From: Rhodospirillaceae bacterium | Lineage (GTDB): Bacteria; Pseudomonadota; Alphaproteobacteria; DSM-16000; Inquilinaceae | NCBI GenBank assembly: GCA_020638595.1 | Contig: JACKIG010000011.1 | Coordinates: 84,175-148,174, forward strand | Reading direction: 5' to 3' | Length of the DNA stretch: 64,000 bases | Part shown: in pieces, positions 33,814 to 43,015 of the stretch | How the letters are laid out: each line of letters opens with the position of its first letter | Numbering within the stretch: position 1 is the stretch's first letter | Translations under genes and position numbers: made by a program | Notes under the pieces: model-generated | The model's database searches: none | The model's input: only the letters and a program-made list of their open reading frames with translations | Told to the model about the DNA's origin: nothing

Positions 33814-36800
33814 CTATTCCGCCGCGTGGGCGGGGCGGTGGGCGGGACCCTCGGCCTCGTCCCGCGGGGGCGCGTCGTCTGCCGGAACGGCGGGCCGGCG
33901 CACCCGGCGGCGCAGCCGCCACGCGTGGACATTGGCCCGGACCATCAGCGCGCAGGGCGTGACCACCAGCGTCAAGACGGTCGCGAAGCTCAGGCCGAAG
34001 ACGATGGCCGTCGCCAGGCTCATCCACCACTGGGTCGACGGCGCGCCGACCGTGACCTCGCGTGCGACGAAGTCGATGTTCGTCTGCAACACCATCGGCA
34101 TCAGTCCGAGGATGGTGGTCACGGTGGTCAGCAGCACCGGGCGCAGGCGCTGGGCGCCGGTGCGCAGGATGGCATCCAGCTGCGTCGGCGCGGTCTTCGA
34201 CAGGCGATCGAAGGTGTCGATCAGCACGATGTTGTTGTTCACGACGATGCCGGCCAGCGCGATCACCCCGATCCCCGTCATGACGATGCCGAAGGGCTGT
34301 GCCGTCACCATCAGGCCGATCAGCACGCCGACGGTGGACATGATCACCGCGGTCAGGATCAGGAAGGCGCTGTAGAAGCTGTTGAACTGCGTGACCAGGA
34401 TGATCGCCATGATGAACAGGGCGACGATGAAGGCCTTGCCCAGGAAATCGGCCGCGGCCTTCTGTTCCTCGTCCTCGCCCTTGAAGCCGTAGGACACGGC
34501 CGGGTCGATATGGCCGCTATCCAGCCAGGCGCGGATCTGCTGGACCATCGCATCGGCAAGAACGCCGGGTGCCACATCGGCCTGCACGGTCATCACCCGG
34601 CGGCCGTCGGTGCGGTTCAAGGTGCCGACGGCGGGCTCGGGCGTGCGGGTGACGAAGCTTGAGATGGGGATGGCATCGCCGCCGGCGACGATGCGGATGT
34701 CGTCAAGCTGGTCGAGGCTGCGCCACGCTTCGGGGTAGCGCACGACGATGTCGATCTCGTCGTCGCTGTCGTCGGGCCGGTATTCCCCGACCTCCAGCCC
34801 GTTGGTCACGAGCTTGATGGCGTTGCCGATCGCAGTGACGTCCAGGCCGAATTTGGCCGCCTGGGCGCGGTCGACGGCAAGGCGCCATTCGATCCCGGGT
34901 ATGGGCCGGCTGTCCTCGATATCGACCAGGCCGTCCAGCCCTTCCATGTATTCCCGCAATGCTGCCACGGCGGCCGGCAGCAGGTCCGGGTCGCGGGCGC
35001 TCAGCTCCACCTGCACCGGCTTGCCGACGGGCGGGCCCATGTCGGGCTCGCGCGTTTCCACCCGGATGCCGGCAAGGCCGGCGGTCGCCGCGCGGATATC
35101 GGCAAGGATCGCATCGGCGGAGCGGCGATGGCCCCATTCCTTCAGCTCGATCAGGATCTGGCCGATGACATCCTCGGCCACGTCCTGGCCGCCGCTGCCG
35201 GCGGCACCGGTGCGCGTATAGACGCTGTCGAATTCGTCGCCGAAGGCAAGAACGCGCGTTTCCACCTCCCGCACCAGGGCATCCTGTTCCCACACCGACA
35301 GGTTGCCGCGGGCATGGACCAGGACGATCGCCTGCTGGGGCTCGACCTCCGGGAAGAACTCCACCCCCCGGCCGTGGGTGGCGAAGAACCACCACGCACC
35401 CACCAGTGCCATGGCCGAGGCGACCAGCACCAGGATCGGGCGGCGCAGGGCGACCGACAGGGTGCGCACATAGGCGCCCGTCAGGCCGCCCAGTTCGCGC
35501 AGGTCGCCGCCTTCGTCGGCCGCCAGCGCGGTCAGCCGGCTGGACCCCGGCGCGGCCGGACGGCCGAACTGCGCCCCCAGCGTCGGCACGAAGACCAGCG
35601 CCATCAACAGCGATGCCGTCAGCGTGGCCATCAGGGTGATCGGCAGGAAGCGCATGAACTCGCCGACCACCCCCGGCCAGAACAGCAGCGGCAGGAACGC
35701 CGCCAGGGTCGTCGCCGTCGAAGCGGTGATCGGCCAGGCCATCCGCGTTGCGGCCAGCCCATAGGCCTCGCGCCGCGACAGCCCCTCGGCCATCTTGCGG
35801 TCGGCGTATTCGGTGACGACGATGGCCCCGTCGACCAGCATGCCGACGGCAAGGATCAGCGAGAACAGCACGACCACGTTGACGGTCAGGCCCATCACCG
35901 CCAGCACCATCAGCCCCGCCAGGAACGATCCCGGGATGGCGACGCCGACCAGGCCGGCCGACCGCAGGCCGAGCGCCCCGACGATGACGATCATCACCAG
36001 CAGGATGGCGCTGATGACGTTGTTCTGCAGATCCGTCAGCATGGTGCGGATCTCGGTCGATTGGTCCTGGCTGAAGGTCACGGAGACGGCGCCGGGCCAG
36101 ACCGCGCTTTCATCGGCAACGGCCGCGCGGACGGCGGCAATGGTCTCGATGACGTTCTCGCCCGTCCGTTTCGACACCTCCAGCACCACGGCCGGCTGGC
36201 CGTCGATCCGTGCGAAGCCGGCGGGGTCCTTGAACGTCCGCCGCACGCCGGCGACGTCGCCGATGGTGACGACCGCATCGCCGTCGACGCTGACCGGCAG
36301 GTCCAGGATATCGCGCAGGGATTCGAACAGCCCCGGCACCTTGACGGAAAACCGGCCGAGGCCGGTGTCCAGGTTGCCGGCCGCCACCAGGCGGTTGGAC
36401 CGCGAGACCCGCTCGATCACCTCGGCGGCATTCAGGCCATAGCTTTCCACCAGGATCGGGTCGATGACCAGTTCCACGACCTCGTCCCGGTTGCCGCCGA
36501 TGGCGACCTCCAGCACGCTGGGGATCGTCTCCAGCCGGTCGCGGAGCCTGCGGCCCAGGCGCACCAGCGTGCGCTCGGGCACGTCGCCCGACAGGGTGAC
36601 GACGATGACGGGAAACAGGCTGAAATTGACCTCATGCACCGTCGGCTCGTCGACCTCGTCGGGCAGGTCCGGGCGGACAAGGTCGACGGCCTCGCGCACG
36701 TCGGTCAGGGCGCGGTCGACGTCGAAGCCCGCGTCGAATTCCATCACGACGTTGGCCCCGCCTTCGTAGGCCGAGGCCGTCATCTCCTTCACGCCTTCGA

Positions 36801-37023
36801 TGCTGCGCAGTTCCTCCTCCATCGGGCGGACGAGCAGGCGCTCGGCGTCCTCCGGCGAGATGCCGTCCAGGCTCATCGACACATAGATGATGGGGATGTT
36901 GATGTCGGGATTGCTCTCCTTCGGGATGGTCACATAGGCATAGGTGCCGGCCACCAGGATCAGGACAAGCGTCAGGATCACCGTGCGCGACCGGCCGAGC
37001 GCGGCGTTGATCAGCGGCGTCAT
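33814..37023 (-). CDS. RND efflux pump, inner-membrane transporter
   Basis: A 1069-residue AcrB/MexB-type proton-driven pump. It has twelve transmembrane segments in two repeats with large periplasmic loops. The transmembrane stretch VVLFSLILAVGMLVDGAIVV carries the proton-relay Asp region (split here). A C-terminal repeat ends in a charged tail. It is the last gene of the PadR-adaptor-pump operon, overlapping the adaptor by four bases. Substrate unknown; no outer-membrane channel gene is in the window. Confidence 0.93.
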   Translation of the reverse strand: MTPLINAALGRSRTVILTLVLILVAGTYAYVTIPKESNPDINIPIIYVSMSLDGISPEDAERLLVRPMEEELRSIEGVKEMTASAYEGGANVVMEFDAGFDVDRALTDVREAVDLVRPDLPDEVDEPTVHEVNFSLFPVIVVTLSGDVPERTLVRLGRRLRDRLETIPSVLEVAIGGNRDEVVELVIDPILVESYGLNAAEVIERVSRSNRLVAAGNLDTGLGRFSVKVPGLFESLRDILDLPVSVDGDAVVTIGDVAGVRRTFKDPAGFARIDGQPAVVLEVSKRTGENVIETIAAVRAAVADESAVWPGAVSVTFSQDQSTEIRTMLTDLQNNVISAILLVMIVIVGALGLRSAGLVGVAIPGSFLAGLMVLAVMGLTVNVVVLFSLILAVGMLVDGAIVVTEYADRKMAEGLSRREAYGLAATRMAWPITASTATTLAAFLPLLFWPGVVGEFMRFLPITLMATLTASLLMALVFVPTLGAQFGRPAAPGSSRLTALAADEGGDLRELGGLTGAYVRTLSVALRRPILVLVASAMALVGAWWFFATHGRGVEFFPEVEPQQAIVLVHARGNLSVWEQDALVREVETRVLAFGDEFDSVYTRTGAAGSGGQDVAEDVIGQILIELKEWGHRRSADAILADIRAATAGLAGIRVETREPDMGPPVGKPVQVELSARDPDLLPAAVAALREYMEGLDGLVDIEDSRPIPGIEWRLAVDRAQAAKFGLDVTAIGNAIKLVTNGLEVGEYRPDDSDDEIDIVVRYPEAWRSLDQLDDIRIVAGGDAIPISSFVTRTPEPAVGTLNRTDGRRVMTVQADVAPGVLADAMVQQIRAWLDSGHIDPAVSYGFKGEDEEQKAAADFLGKAFIVALFIMAIILVTQFNSFYSAFLILTAVIMSTVGVLIGLMVTAQPFGIVMTGIGVIALAGIVVNNNIVLIDTFDRLSKTAPTQLDAILRTGAQRLRPVLLTTVTTILGLMPMVLQTNIDFVAREVTVGAPSTQWWMSLATAIVFGLSFATVLTLVVTPCALMVRANVHAWRLRRRVRRPAVPADDAPPRDEAEGPAHRPAHAAE

Positions 37024-38129
37024 GACACCGGGCGCCCGGCGGCGTCCGCGGTCTCGGCCACCGGCTCGACCAGCTGACCGGGGATGACGAATTCCTGCCC
37101 GACGGTGATCAGCAGCACCCGGTCCGGCAAGCCGCCGAGCCAGACGCCCTGCGGGTCGTCGCCCAGGATCTCCACCGGCAGGAACTGCACCCGGTTGTCC
37201 GGCCCCAGCGCCTTGACGCCCAGCGTGCCGTCATCCGCCAGCGTCAGCACCGAGGGGCTTTGCAGGTGAGCGCGGACCTCGGCCAGCGGTACGTGCAGCT
37301 CCGCCGTCAGGCCTTCGATGATGCGGTTGTCCGCATTCGCGACCTCGACCTCGACGGCGAAGGTGCGCGTCGCGCCGTCCGCCGTTGCGCCGACATAGGT
37401 GACGGCCCCGGTCTGCCATTCGCCGTCGAGCAGGCGCGCGCGCGCCGGGGCGCCCAGGGTGATCTCGCCGACATGCCGTTCGGAGACCTGGGCTGCGATG
37501 CGGATCGGATCCAGGTCGACCAGTGTGGCGACGGCATCGCCGATGTCGATGTAGTCGCCGACTTCGACCATCCGGTCGTCGACGATGCCGGCGAAGGGGG
37601 CGCGGATCTCCAGCCGGGCGACCTCGATCTCGGCCAGGGAGAGCTGGGCGCGCGCCTCGGTCAGCAGGGCGTCGGCCCCGGCCAGGTCGGTATCGGCGGA
37701 ATAGCCACGCTGGTTGAGCTGGGCGGCGGCGTTGTATTGGATCTCGCGCTGCCGCACCAGCGCGCGGGCGAAGTCAACCCGCGCCTGGCGGTCGTTGACG
37801 GCGATGCGGACCAGGACCTGGTCGGCGGCCACGCTCTCGCCACGCTCCACCAGGACTTCGGCGATGCGGCCGTTCTGTTCGGCCCGGATCGACACGGACC
37901 GGTCGGCGAGCGTGCGCCCGCGCACCGTCAGGTCGCTGACCATGGGCTGCGCCTCGATCTCGACGAACCGCACCGAGGGCAGGGGCGCGCGGTGTTCGGC
38001 CGCCTCCTCGGTCTGCTGGCCGCCATCGCTGCCCAGCAGCTGCCCCGAGGCGACCCACGCCGTGGCCGCCACCGCAATCACCCCGGCAATGATCCAAGAC
38101 CGTCGCATCGACGAACGCTTCCTTGCCAA
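37020..38129 (-). CDS. RND efflux membrane fusion (adaptor) protein
   Basis: A 369-residue periplasmic adaptor with a single N-terminal membrane anchor (IIAGVIAVAATAWVASGQL), a lipoyl/hairpin region of helical coiled coil near residues 110-160, and a C-terminal beta barrel. It links the pump to an outer-membrane channel. It overlaps the pump gene by four bases and follows the PadR regulator by about 50 bp on the same strand. Confidence 0.92.
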   Translation of the reverse strand: MARKRSSMRRSWIIAGVIAVAATAWVASGQLLGSDGGQQTEEAAEHRAPLPSVRFVEIEAQPMVSDLTVRGRTLADRSVSIRAEQNGRIAEVLVERGESVAADQVLVRIAVNDRQARVDFARALVRQREIQYNAAAQLNQRGYSADTDLAGADALLTEARAQLSLAEIEVARLEIRAPFAGIVDDRMVEVGDYIDIGDAVATLVDLDPIRIAAQVSERHVGEITLGAPARARLLDGEWQTGAVTYVGATADGATRTFAVEVEVANADNRIIEGLTAELHVPLAEVRAHLQSPSVLTLADDGTLGVKALGPDNRVQFLPVEILGDDPQGVWLGGLPDRVLLITVGQEFVIPGQLVEPVAETADAAGRPVS

Positions 38130-38181
38130 TTCGATCGGCCACCCCTGGGCCCGGGCGGGATCCGCAGGCCTGGGGGGCCGT

Positions 38182-38718
38182 CTATTCCGCGACCTGCCGC
38201 CGGATCAGGGTGCCCAGCAGCTCATGGTGGCTGTTCTCCAGGAAACCGATCGCCGCCTCGTGCATCGCAATGCTGTAGCGGTGAACGAAGTCCTCCGTCG
38301 GCCGTTCCGTCTTCTCGGCCCGCTTCTTCAGCATCGCGGCCGCGCGGCGATGATGGGCGATCCGCTCCACCAGCAGGCTGTCGACGGTACTGACGGGCAG
38401 CAGGTCGGCGAAGCACAGCACGAACAGGAAGTCGGACCGCGCCCGGTCGTCGCCCGGCGGCTCATTGACCGCCTCGAACAGCGCCTGCCGGCCGGCAGGG
38501 GTGATCCGGTAGACCTTCTTGTCCGGCCGCGAGTCCTGCTGGTGTTCGACGCAAGTCGCCAGGCCTTCGTCCGTCAGCCGTTTCAGCGCCGGATAGATCG
38601 AACCGAAGCCGGCCTGTTGGAACTGGGCAAAAGATCCGCTCTCGAACTCCTTACGGATCTGGTAGCCCGAACAGTCCGAGCGGCTCAGAACGCCCAGGCA
38701 CAGCGTTTTCGCATCCAT
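38182..38718 (-). CDS. PadR-family transcriptional regulator
   Basis: A 178-residue repressor. The N-terminal winged helix (DAKTLCLGVLSRSDCSGYQIRKEFE region) contains the PadR signature FGSIYPALKRLTDEGL, and a C-terminal helical dimerisation domain follows. The ATG at 38718 (MDAKTLC) fits the family start better than one at 38754. It heads the efflux operon, and a 27-bp palindrome about 70 bp upstream is its probable binding site. Confidence 0.9.
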   Translation of the reverse strand: MDAKTLCLGVLSRSDCSGYQIRKEFESGSFAQFQQAGFGSIYPALKRLTDEGLATCVEHQQDSRPDKKVYRITPAGRQALFEAVNEPPGDDRARSDFLFVLCFADLLPVSTVDSLLVERIAHHRRAAAMLKKRAEKTERPTEDFVHRYSIAMHEAAIGFLENSHHELLGTLIRRQVAE

Positions 38719-38789
38719 TTGCTTCAACCCATGACCGAACGAGTGGTTATCCACTTAGCCTATATTGCAGGTCTGTGTGCGGATGTCAA

Positions 38790-38816
38790 TGAAATATATC
38801 GGAATGATATATTTCA
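38790..38816. promoter_or_regulatory. PadR-type operator (27-bp palindrome)
   Basis: Perfect 11-bp arms TGAAATATATC and GATATATTTCA around a GGAAT centre, AT-rich in a GC-rich genome. It is located about 72-98 bp before the PadR start, and probably controls the padR-adaptor-pump operon. No other gene shares it. Confidence 0.8.
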
Positions 38817-38983
38817 ACTAGATGCAAAGGCCGATGTGCTCTGCCCGCGGGTTGGGCGGCGAGGGGACGCGGACGGCACTATGGCGCGGGATGGCTATGC
38901 CGCTCTGTGAAGCCGTTAACAATCAGCGGCGGATTTCACGCGGCGAGGGGCGGGGGGTTGTGCGGCCCCGGTCGTTGCAGGCG

Positions 38984-39025
38984 AAACAAAATTGGCCGGA
39001 GGTTCGCTTGGCGAACCATCCGGCC
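38984..39025 (-). terminator. Intrinsic terminator (minus strand)
   Basis: On the minus strand: GGCCGGA-U-GGTTCGC, a CAA loop, then GCGAACC-TCCGGCC, giving a 14-bp stem with one bulge, followed by AATTTTGTTT. On the plus strand no T-run follows, so it acts for leftward transcripts: the candidate sRNA and/or the beta-lyase gene. Confidence 0.85.
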
Positions 39026-39057
39026 GGAAGAGTGAAGACAGGGAGGGTTTGGAGACG
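38984..39057 (-). ncRNA. Candidate FNR-activated small RNA
   Basis: A predicted transcript of about 74 nt on the minus strand. Start near 39057 is set by the FNR box at class II distance (centre -41.5) and a TACAAA -10-like hexamer at 39064-39069. The 5' half is a pyrimidine-rich single-stranded leader with CCCUCCCU, complementary to ribosome-binding sites. The 3' end is a 14-bp stem with one bulged U, followed by AAUUUUGUUU. The hairpin could instead be the far terminator of the beta-lyase gene 167 nt upstream; the two roles can coexist. Confidence 0.5.
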
Positions 39058-39091
39058 GTTAATTTTGTACTGCACCGCAGAATGCACAACG

Positions 39092-39105
39092 TTGATCTGA
39101 ATCAA
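39092..39105. promoter_or_regulatory. FNR/Anr box
   Basis: TTGATCTGAATCAA matches the FNR consensus TTGATnnnnATCAA perfectly. It lies downstream of the beta-lyase stop, about 390 bp from any coding start on the minus strand. A -10-like TACAAA sits at -12 to -7 when the box centre is at -41.5 on the minus strand. Confidence 0.75.
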
Positions 39106-39191
39106 ACACACGGCGATTCAGTGAAATTCCCGGACCCCCGCGATGTTGCACTGCCGTATCGGCCCGGGCAGCGCCGACGTTGCAGCGTCCG

Positions 39192-40379
39192 TTACACGGT
39201 TGCATGGGCCGCCATTCGTTCGAACCCGGCCGTCAGGTCGCCGATCAGGTCGACGGGGTCTTCCAGGCCGATATGCAGGCGCAGCATCGGGCCTTCGGCC
39301 GTCCAGGGTGTGGCGCTGCGGGTGTGCGCCGGGTCGGCGGTCATGATCAGGCTTTCATAGCCGCCCCAGCTTGCGCCCAGGGGGAACAGCTCCAACCCGT
39401 CGACCATCGCTGCCAGGGCCGGCTTGGATACCGGCCGCAGCACCGCGGAGAACAGCCCGCAGGCCCCGGCGAAATCGCGGCGCCACAGCGCATGTCCGGG
39501 GTCGGCCGGCAGGGCGGGGTAGAGCACGCGGTCGACTTCCGGGCGGCTCTGCATCCATCCGGCCACCGTCAGCGCGTTTTCCTGATGGCGCGCCATCCGG
39601 GCCGCCAGGGTGCGCAGGCCCCGCGCGCCCAGGTAGAGGTCGTCCGGCCCCGCACAGACGCCCAGCACGCTGGACGCCGTCTTGACCTTCAGGAACGTCT
39701 CGTGGTCGCGGGCGATGACGACGCCCAGGTTCACGTCGGAATGGCCGCAGATGTATTTCGTGGCCGCGTGGATCGACAGGTCCACGCCGTGCTCGATCGG
39801 CCGGAAGAACAGCGGCGTCGCCCAGGTATTGTCGATCATGGTGACGATGCCGCGATCGCGCGCCACGGCGGCGATGGCCGGGACGTCCTGCACCTCGAAG
39901 GTCAGCGACCCCGGCGACTCGAGGAAGATCACCCGCGTCGTCGGCCGGACCAGGGCGGCGATGTCCGCGCCCACCAGCGGGTCGTAATAGGTCGTCTCCA
40001 CCCCATAGCGCTTCAGCATCACATCGCAGAAGCGCCGGGTCGGGCCATAGGCCGTGTCGACCATCAGCAGGTGGTCGCCGCCCTTCAGGAACGCCAGCAG
40101 CGCCGTCGTGATCGCCGACAGGCCCGAACTGACGGACACGGCGCGATAGCCGCCCTCGCTTTCGGCCATGGCGCTCTCGAACGCCTCGCTGGTGGGCGTT
40201 CCGATGCGGCCATAGGTGTAGGTCTCGAACCGCCTGCTCTCGCGCGCCTCCCAGTCGGCCAGGGTGCGCGAGGCGATGGTCGAGGCATGGTAGACCGGCG
40301 GGTTGAGGATCCCGTGGTTGTTCCAGGGGTCGCGGCCGGCATGGGCAAGGGACGTCTCGGGGCGCCGGCGATGGGTCAT
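39192..40379 (-). CDS. metC: Cystathionine beta-lyase (MetC-type, PLP-dependent)
   Basis: A 395-residue Cys/Met-metabolism PLP enzyme, cleaving cystathionine to homocysteine, pyruvate and ammonia. The PLP lysine is Lys208 in HAATKYICGHSDV, a MetC-like context. The phosphate/PLP-contact motifs YTYGRIGTPT and VSVSSGLSAI are near residues 54-92. The ATG at 40379 (MTHRRRPETSLAHAGRDP) is chosen; the upstream extension is Arg-rich and uncharacteristic. Confidence 0.9.
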   Translation of the reverse strand: MTHRRRPETSLAHAGRDPWNNHGILNPPVYHASTIASRTLADWEARESRRFETYTYGRIGTPTSEAFESAMAESEGGYRAVSVSSGLSAITTALLAFLKGGDHLLMVDTAYGPTRRFCDVMLKRYGVETTYYDPLVGADIAALVRPTTRVIFLESPGSLTFEVQDVPAIAAVARDRGIVTMIDNTWATPLFFRPIEHGVDLSIHAATKYICGHSDVNLGVVIARDHETFLKVKTASSVLGVCAGPDDLYLGARGLRTLAARMARHQENALTVAGWMQSRPEVDRVLYPALPADPGHALWRRDFAGACGLFSAVLRPVSKPALAAMVDGLELFPLGASWGGYESLIMTADPAHTRSATPWTAEGPMLRLHIGLEDPVDLIGDLTAGFERMAAHATV

Positions 40380-40669
40380 CGTGTCGAACCTCAGCAGGAA
40401 GTGATCAAAGGGGAGCGTCTGCCCGGGGCCGATGCGGCGAAGGCGGGCATGCATGGCCCTGAAATGACACGCCGCCTTGCTGTCGGCAACCCGTCAACGC
40501 CTGCTGATTGATCACATTGCCTGCGCCTTGGGCTGCGGGTGGCATCGGCACCCCTTTTTCGCCCACGCTTTGGTCCCTATCATTTGTGGCGCGAATGTTG
40601 CTAAATTTTCTGGGGCGCAGACTTTGCGTCCCGGAGGCCTCACCACAACAACCACGTAGGAAGATCGGT

Positions 40670-41695
40670 ATGAAGACCAAAGCAGCGCTTGTCGCCGCGA
40701 CTGGATTCGTGGCTATTGCAGCGACCGCACCGGCATTCGCCGGCGAGACGCTGGACGCGATCCGCGAGCGTGGAACCCTGATCTGCGGCGTCAGCACGGG
40801 CCTGTCCGGCTTTTCCATGCCCGACAGCGAAGGCAACTGGTCCGGCATCGATGTCGACTTCTGCCACGCCGTGGCGGCGGCCATCCTGGGGGACAGCGAT
40901 GCGGTGGAGTTCGTCGCCCTGACGGCGCAACAGCGCTTCACGGCCCTGCAATCGGGCGAGATCGACCTGCTGTCGCGCAACACGACCTGGACCCTGACGC
41001 GCGATACGGCGCTGGGCCTGAATTTCGCCGGCGTCACCTTCTACGACGGCCAGGGCTTCATGGTGCCCAAAGAGCTGGGCGTGACCAGCGCGATGGAGCT
41101 GAACGGCGCCGCCGTATGCGTACAGCCCGGCACGACGACCGAACTGAACGTCGCCGACTTCTTCCGGGCCAACGGCATGGAATTCGAGCCCGTGGTCATC
41201 GAATCCCTGGAAGAGGTGAATGCGGCCTATTTCGCCGGCCGCTGCGACGTCTATACGACCGATGCGTCCGGCCTGGCGTCGATCCGGGCCACAGTGGCGC
41301 CCAACCCCGACGACCATACCATTCTGCCCGAGCTGATCTCCAAGGAGCCGCTCGGCCCGGTGGTCCGCCATGGCGACGATGAGTTCCTGGATGTCGTCAA
41401 GTGGACGCTCTACGCGCTGATCGAAGCCGAAGAGAAGGGGATCACCCAGGCCAATCTCGAAGAGATGCGCGCCAGCGAGGATCCGACGATTTCCCGCCTG
41501 CTCGGGACGACGGCCGGCAACGGCGAGGCGCTCGGCCTGTCCGAGGACTGGGCCTACAACGCCATCGCCGCCGTCGGCAACTATGGCGAGATGTTCGAGC
41601 GCAATGTCGGCGCCGACACCCCGCTGGCGCTGGAGCGCGGCCTCAACGATCTGTGGACCCGTGGCGGCTTGATGTACGCGATGCCGGCCCGTTAA
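40670..41695 (+). CDS. aapJ: Amino-acid ABC transporter substrate-binding protein (AapJ-type)
   Basis: A 341-residue periplasmic binding protein with a signal peptide ending in APAFAGE. It begins the mature part with TLDAIRERGTLICGVSTGLSGFS, typical of AapJ/BztA-type general L-amino-acid binders. One disulfide (Cys near LICGV and FCHAV or AAVCV) is likely. It is the first gene of an aapJQMP operon, and a strong terminator-like hairpin follows it. Confidence 0.94.
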   Translation: MKTKAALVAATGFVAIAATAPAFAGETLDAIRERGTLICGVSTGLSGFSMPDSEGNWSGIDVDFCHAVAAAILGDSDAVEFVALTAQQRFTALQSGEIDLLSRNTTWTLTRDTALGLNFAGVTFYDGQGFMVPKELGVTSAMELNGAAVCVQPGTTTELNVADFFRANGMEFEPVVIESLEEVNAAYFAGRCDVYTTDASGLASIRATVAPNPDDHTILPELISKEPLGPVVRHGDDEFLDVVKWTLYALIEAEEKGITQANLEEMRASEDPTISRLLGTTAGNGEALGLSEDWAYNAIAAVGNYGEMFERNVGADTPLALERGLNDLWTRGGLMYAMPAR

Positions 41696-41717
41696 GGCCG
41701 GTCGGGTCGAGTTAGAA

Positions 41718-41772
41718 GGCGCGCCGTCGTCTCTCCCGCCTTTCGGGACCGACGACGGCGCGCCTTTTTTTT
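41718..41772 (+). terminator. Strong terminator/attenuator between aapJ and aapQ
   Basis: A 14-bp perfect stem (GGCGCGCCGTCGTC at 41718-41731, complement at 41751-41764), with a 19-nt loop and a run of eight T. Because the permease genes follow on the same strand 57 bp later, it should work as a partial terminator that keeps aapJ more abundant. Confidence 0.92.
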
Positions 41773-41828
41773 CCTGAACGCCGATCCGGCATGGCGTCCC
41801 GCGCTGGATCAGTCGGGGATTCAAGACA

Positions 41829-43010
41829 TTGGCTGTAGACACCCTGCACGTGTCCGACCGGGCGTCGTTGTGGAACGACCCCCGCGGACGCGCCATCATT
41901 TATCAGGTCGTCGTCATCGGCGGCGTCGTGCTGTTGTTCTGGTATTTGATCTCCAACACGATGGCGAACCTCGAACGCCAGCAGATCGCCAGCGGCTATG
42001 GGTTTCTGGATCGCGAGGCTGGGTTTGAGATCAGCGAAAGCTTGGTCAGCTACTCCGCCGCCAGCACCTATGGGCGCGCGTTCCTGGTCGGCATCCTGAA
42101 TACCTTCAAGGTGTCGATCCTGGGCATCGTGTTTGCGACGATCCTCGGCACGTTGATCGGGATTGCACGGCTGTCCAGCAACTGGCTGGTGGCCAAGCTG
42201 GCCATGACGTATGTCGAGACGCTGCGCAACATTCCCCTCTTGCTGCAGCTGTTTCTCTGGTACGGCGTGATCACGGTCAGCCTTCCCGGACCGCGCGATC
42301 CGATCAACCCGCTGCCGGGTGTCTTCCTCAGCAATCGCGGGTTCATCATACCGGTTCCGGAGGCCCATCTCGGCTACACGATGGCCGCGGTCGCCCTGCT
42401 GGTGGCCATCGTCCTGACGGTGGTCGTCAATCGCTGGGCCAAGGCGCGCCAGGCGGTAACGGGCCAGCCGTTTCCCATGCTTGCCGCGGGTGCCGGGATC
42501 ATCGTCGGCCTGCCCCTGCTGGCCTGGCTTGCCGGCGGTGCGCCGGTCGGCTTCGACGTTCCCGAACTGCAAGGCTTCCGGTATGTCGGCGGCGTGCCGA
42601 TCCGCCCGGAATTCGCGGCGCTGCTGTTCGGCCTGACAACCTATACGGCGTCCTTCATCGCCGAGATCGTGCGCAGCGGCATCCAGGCCGTGAGCTACGG
42701 GCAGACGGAAGCCGCAGCCGCCCTGGGCCTGCGCAAGGGGATGATCCTGCGTCTGATCGTGCTGCCGCAGGCGATGCGCGTGATCATCCCGCCGACGACC
42801 AGCCAGTACCTGAACCTGACCAAGAACAGTTCGCTGGCGGTGGCCATCGGCTATCCCGACCTGGTCCACGTCGGCAACACGACGCTCAACCAGACCGGCC
42901 AGGCGATCGAGGCGATCTCCATCTTCATGGCGGTCTATCTCGGCATCAGCCTCGGCATCTCGTTCTTCATGAACTGGTACAACCGGCATATCGCCTTGGT
43001 GGAGCGCTGA
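41829..43010 (+). CDS. aapQ: Amino-acid ABC transporter permease AapQ
   Basis: A 393-residue permease of the polar-amino-acid type. It has eight or so hydrophobic segments and the coupling (EAA) loop QTEAAAALGLRKGMILRLIVLPQA. A first HisM-like segment begins LVGILNTFKVSILGIVF. The TTG start at 41829 (MAVDTLHVSDRA) fits the frame, with no ATG near. aapM starts five bases after the stop. Confidence 0.92.
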   Translation: MAVDTLHVSDRASLWNDPRGRAIIYQVVVIGGVVLLFWYLISNTMANLERQQIASGYGFLDREAGFEISESLVSYSAASTYGRAFLVGILNTFKVSILGIVFATILGTLIGIARLSSNWLVAKLAMTYVETLRNIPLLLQLFLWYGVITVSLPGPRDPINPLPGVFLSNRGFIIPVPEAHLGYTMAAVALLVAIVLTVVVNRWAKARQAVTGQPFPMLAAGAGIIVGLPLLAWLAGGAPVGFDVPELQGFRYVGGVPIRPEFAALLFGLTTYTASFIAEIVRSGIQAVSYGQTEAAAALGLRKGMILRLIVLPQAMRVIIPPTTSQYLNLTKNSSLAVAIGYPDLVHVGNTTLNQTGQAIEAISIFMAVYLGISLGISFFMNWYNRHIALVER

Positions 43011-43015
43011 CGGCC

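Larger units (their letters stand above)
38719..39191. other. 473-bp gene-poor interval: PadR operator, candidate sRNA, FNR box
   Basis: Between the PadR gene and the stop of the cystathionine beta-lyase gene. ORFs here are short and of unlikely composition. It contains the PadR-type palindrome (38790-38816), a minus-strand terminator hairpin (38984-39025), and a perfect FNR box (39092-39105). These are annotated separately. Confidence 0.7.

Noticed and set aside
38923..39111. 62-codon minus-strand ORF across the FNR box and terminator
   Set aside because: It would have to start upstream of the promoter and span the terminator; composition is unlike the rest of the genome.
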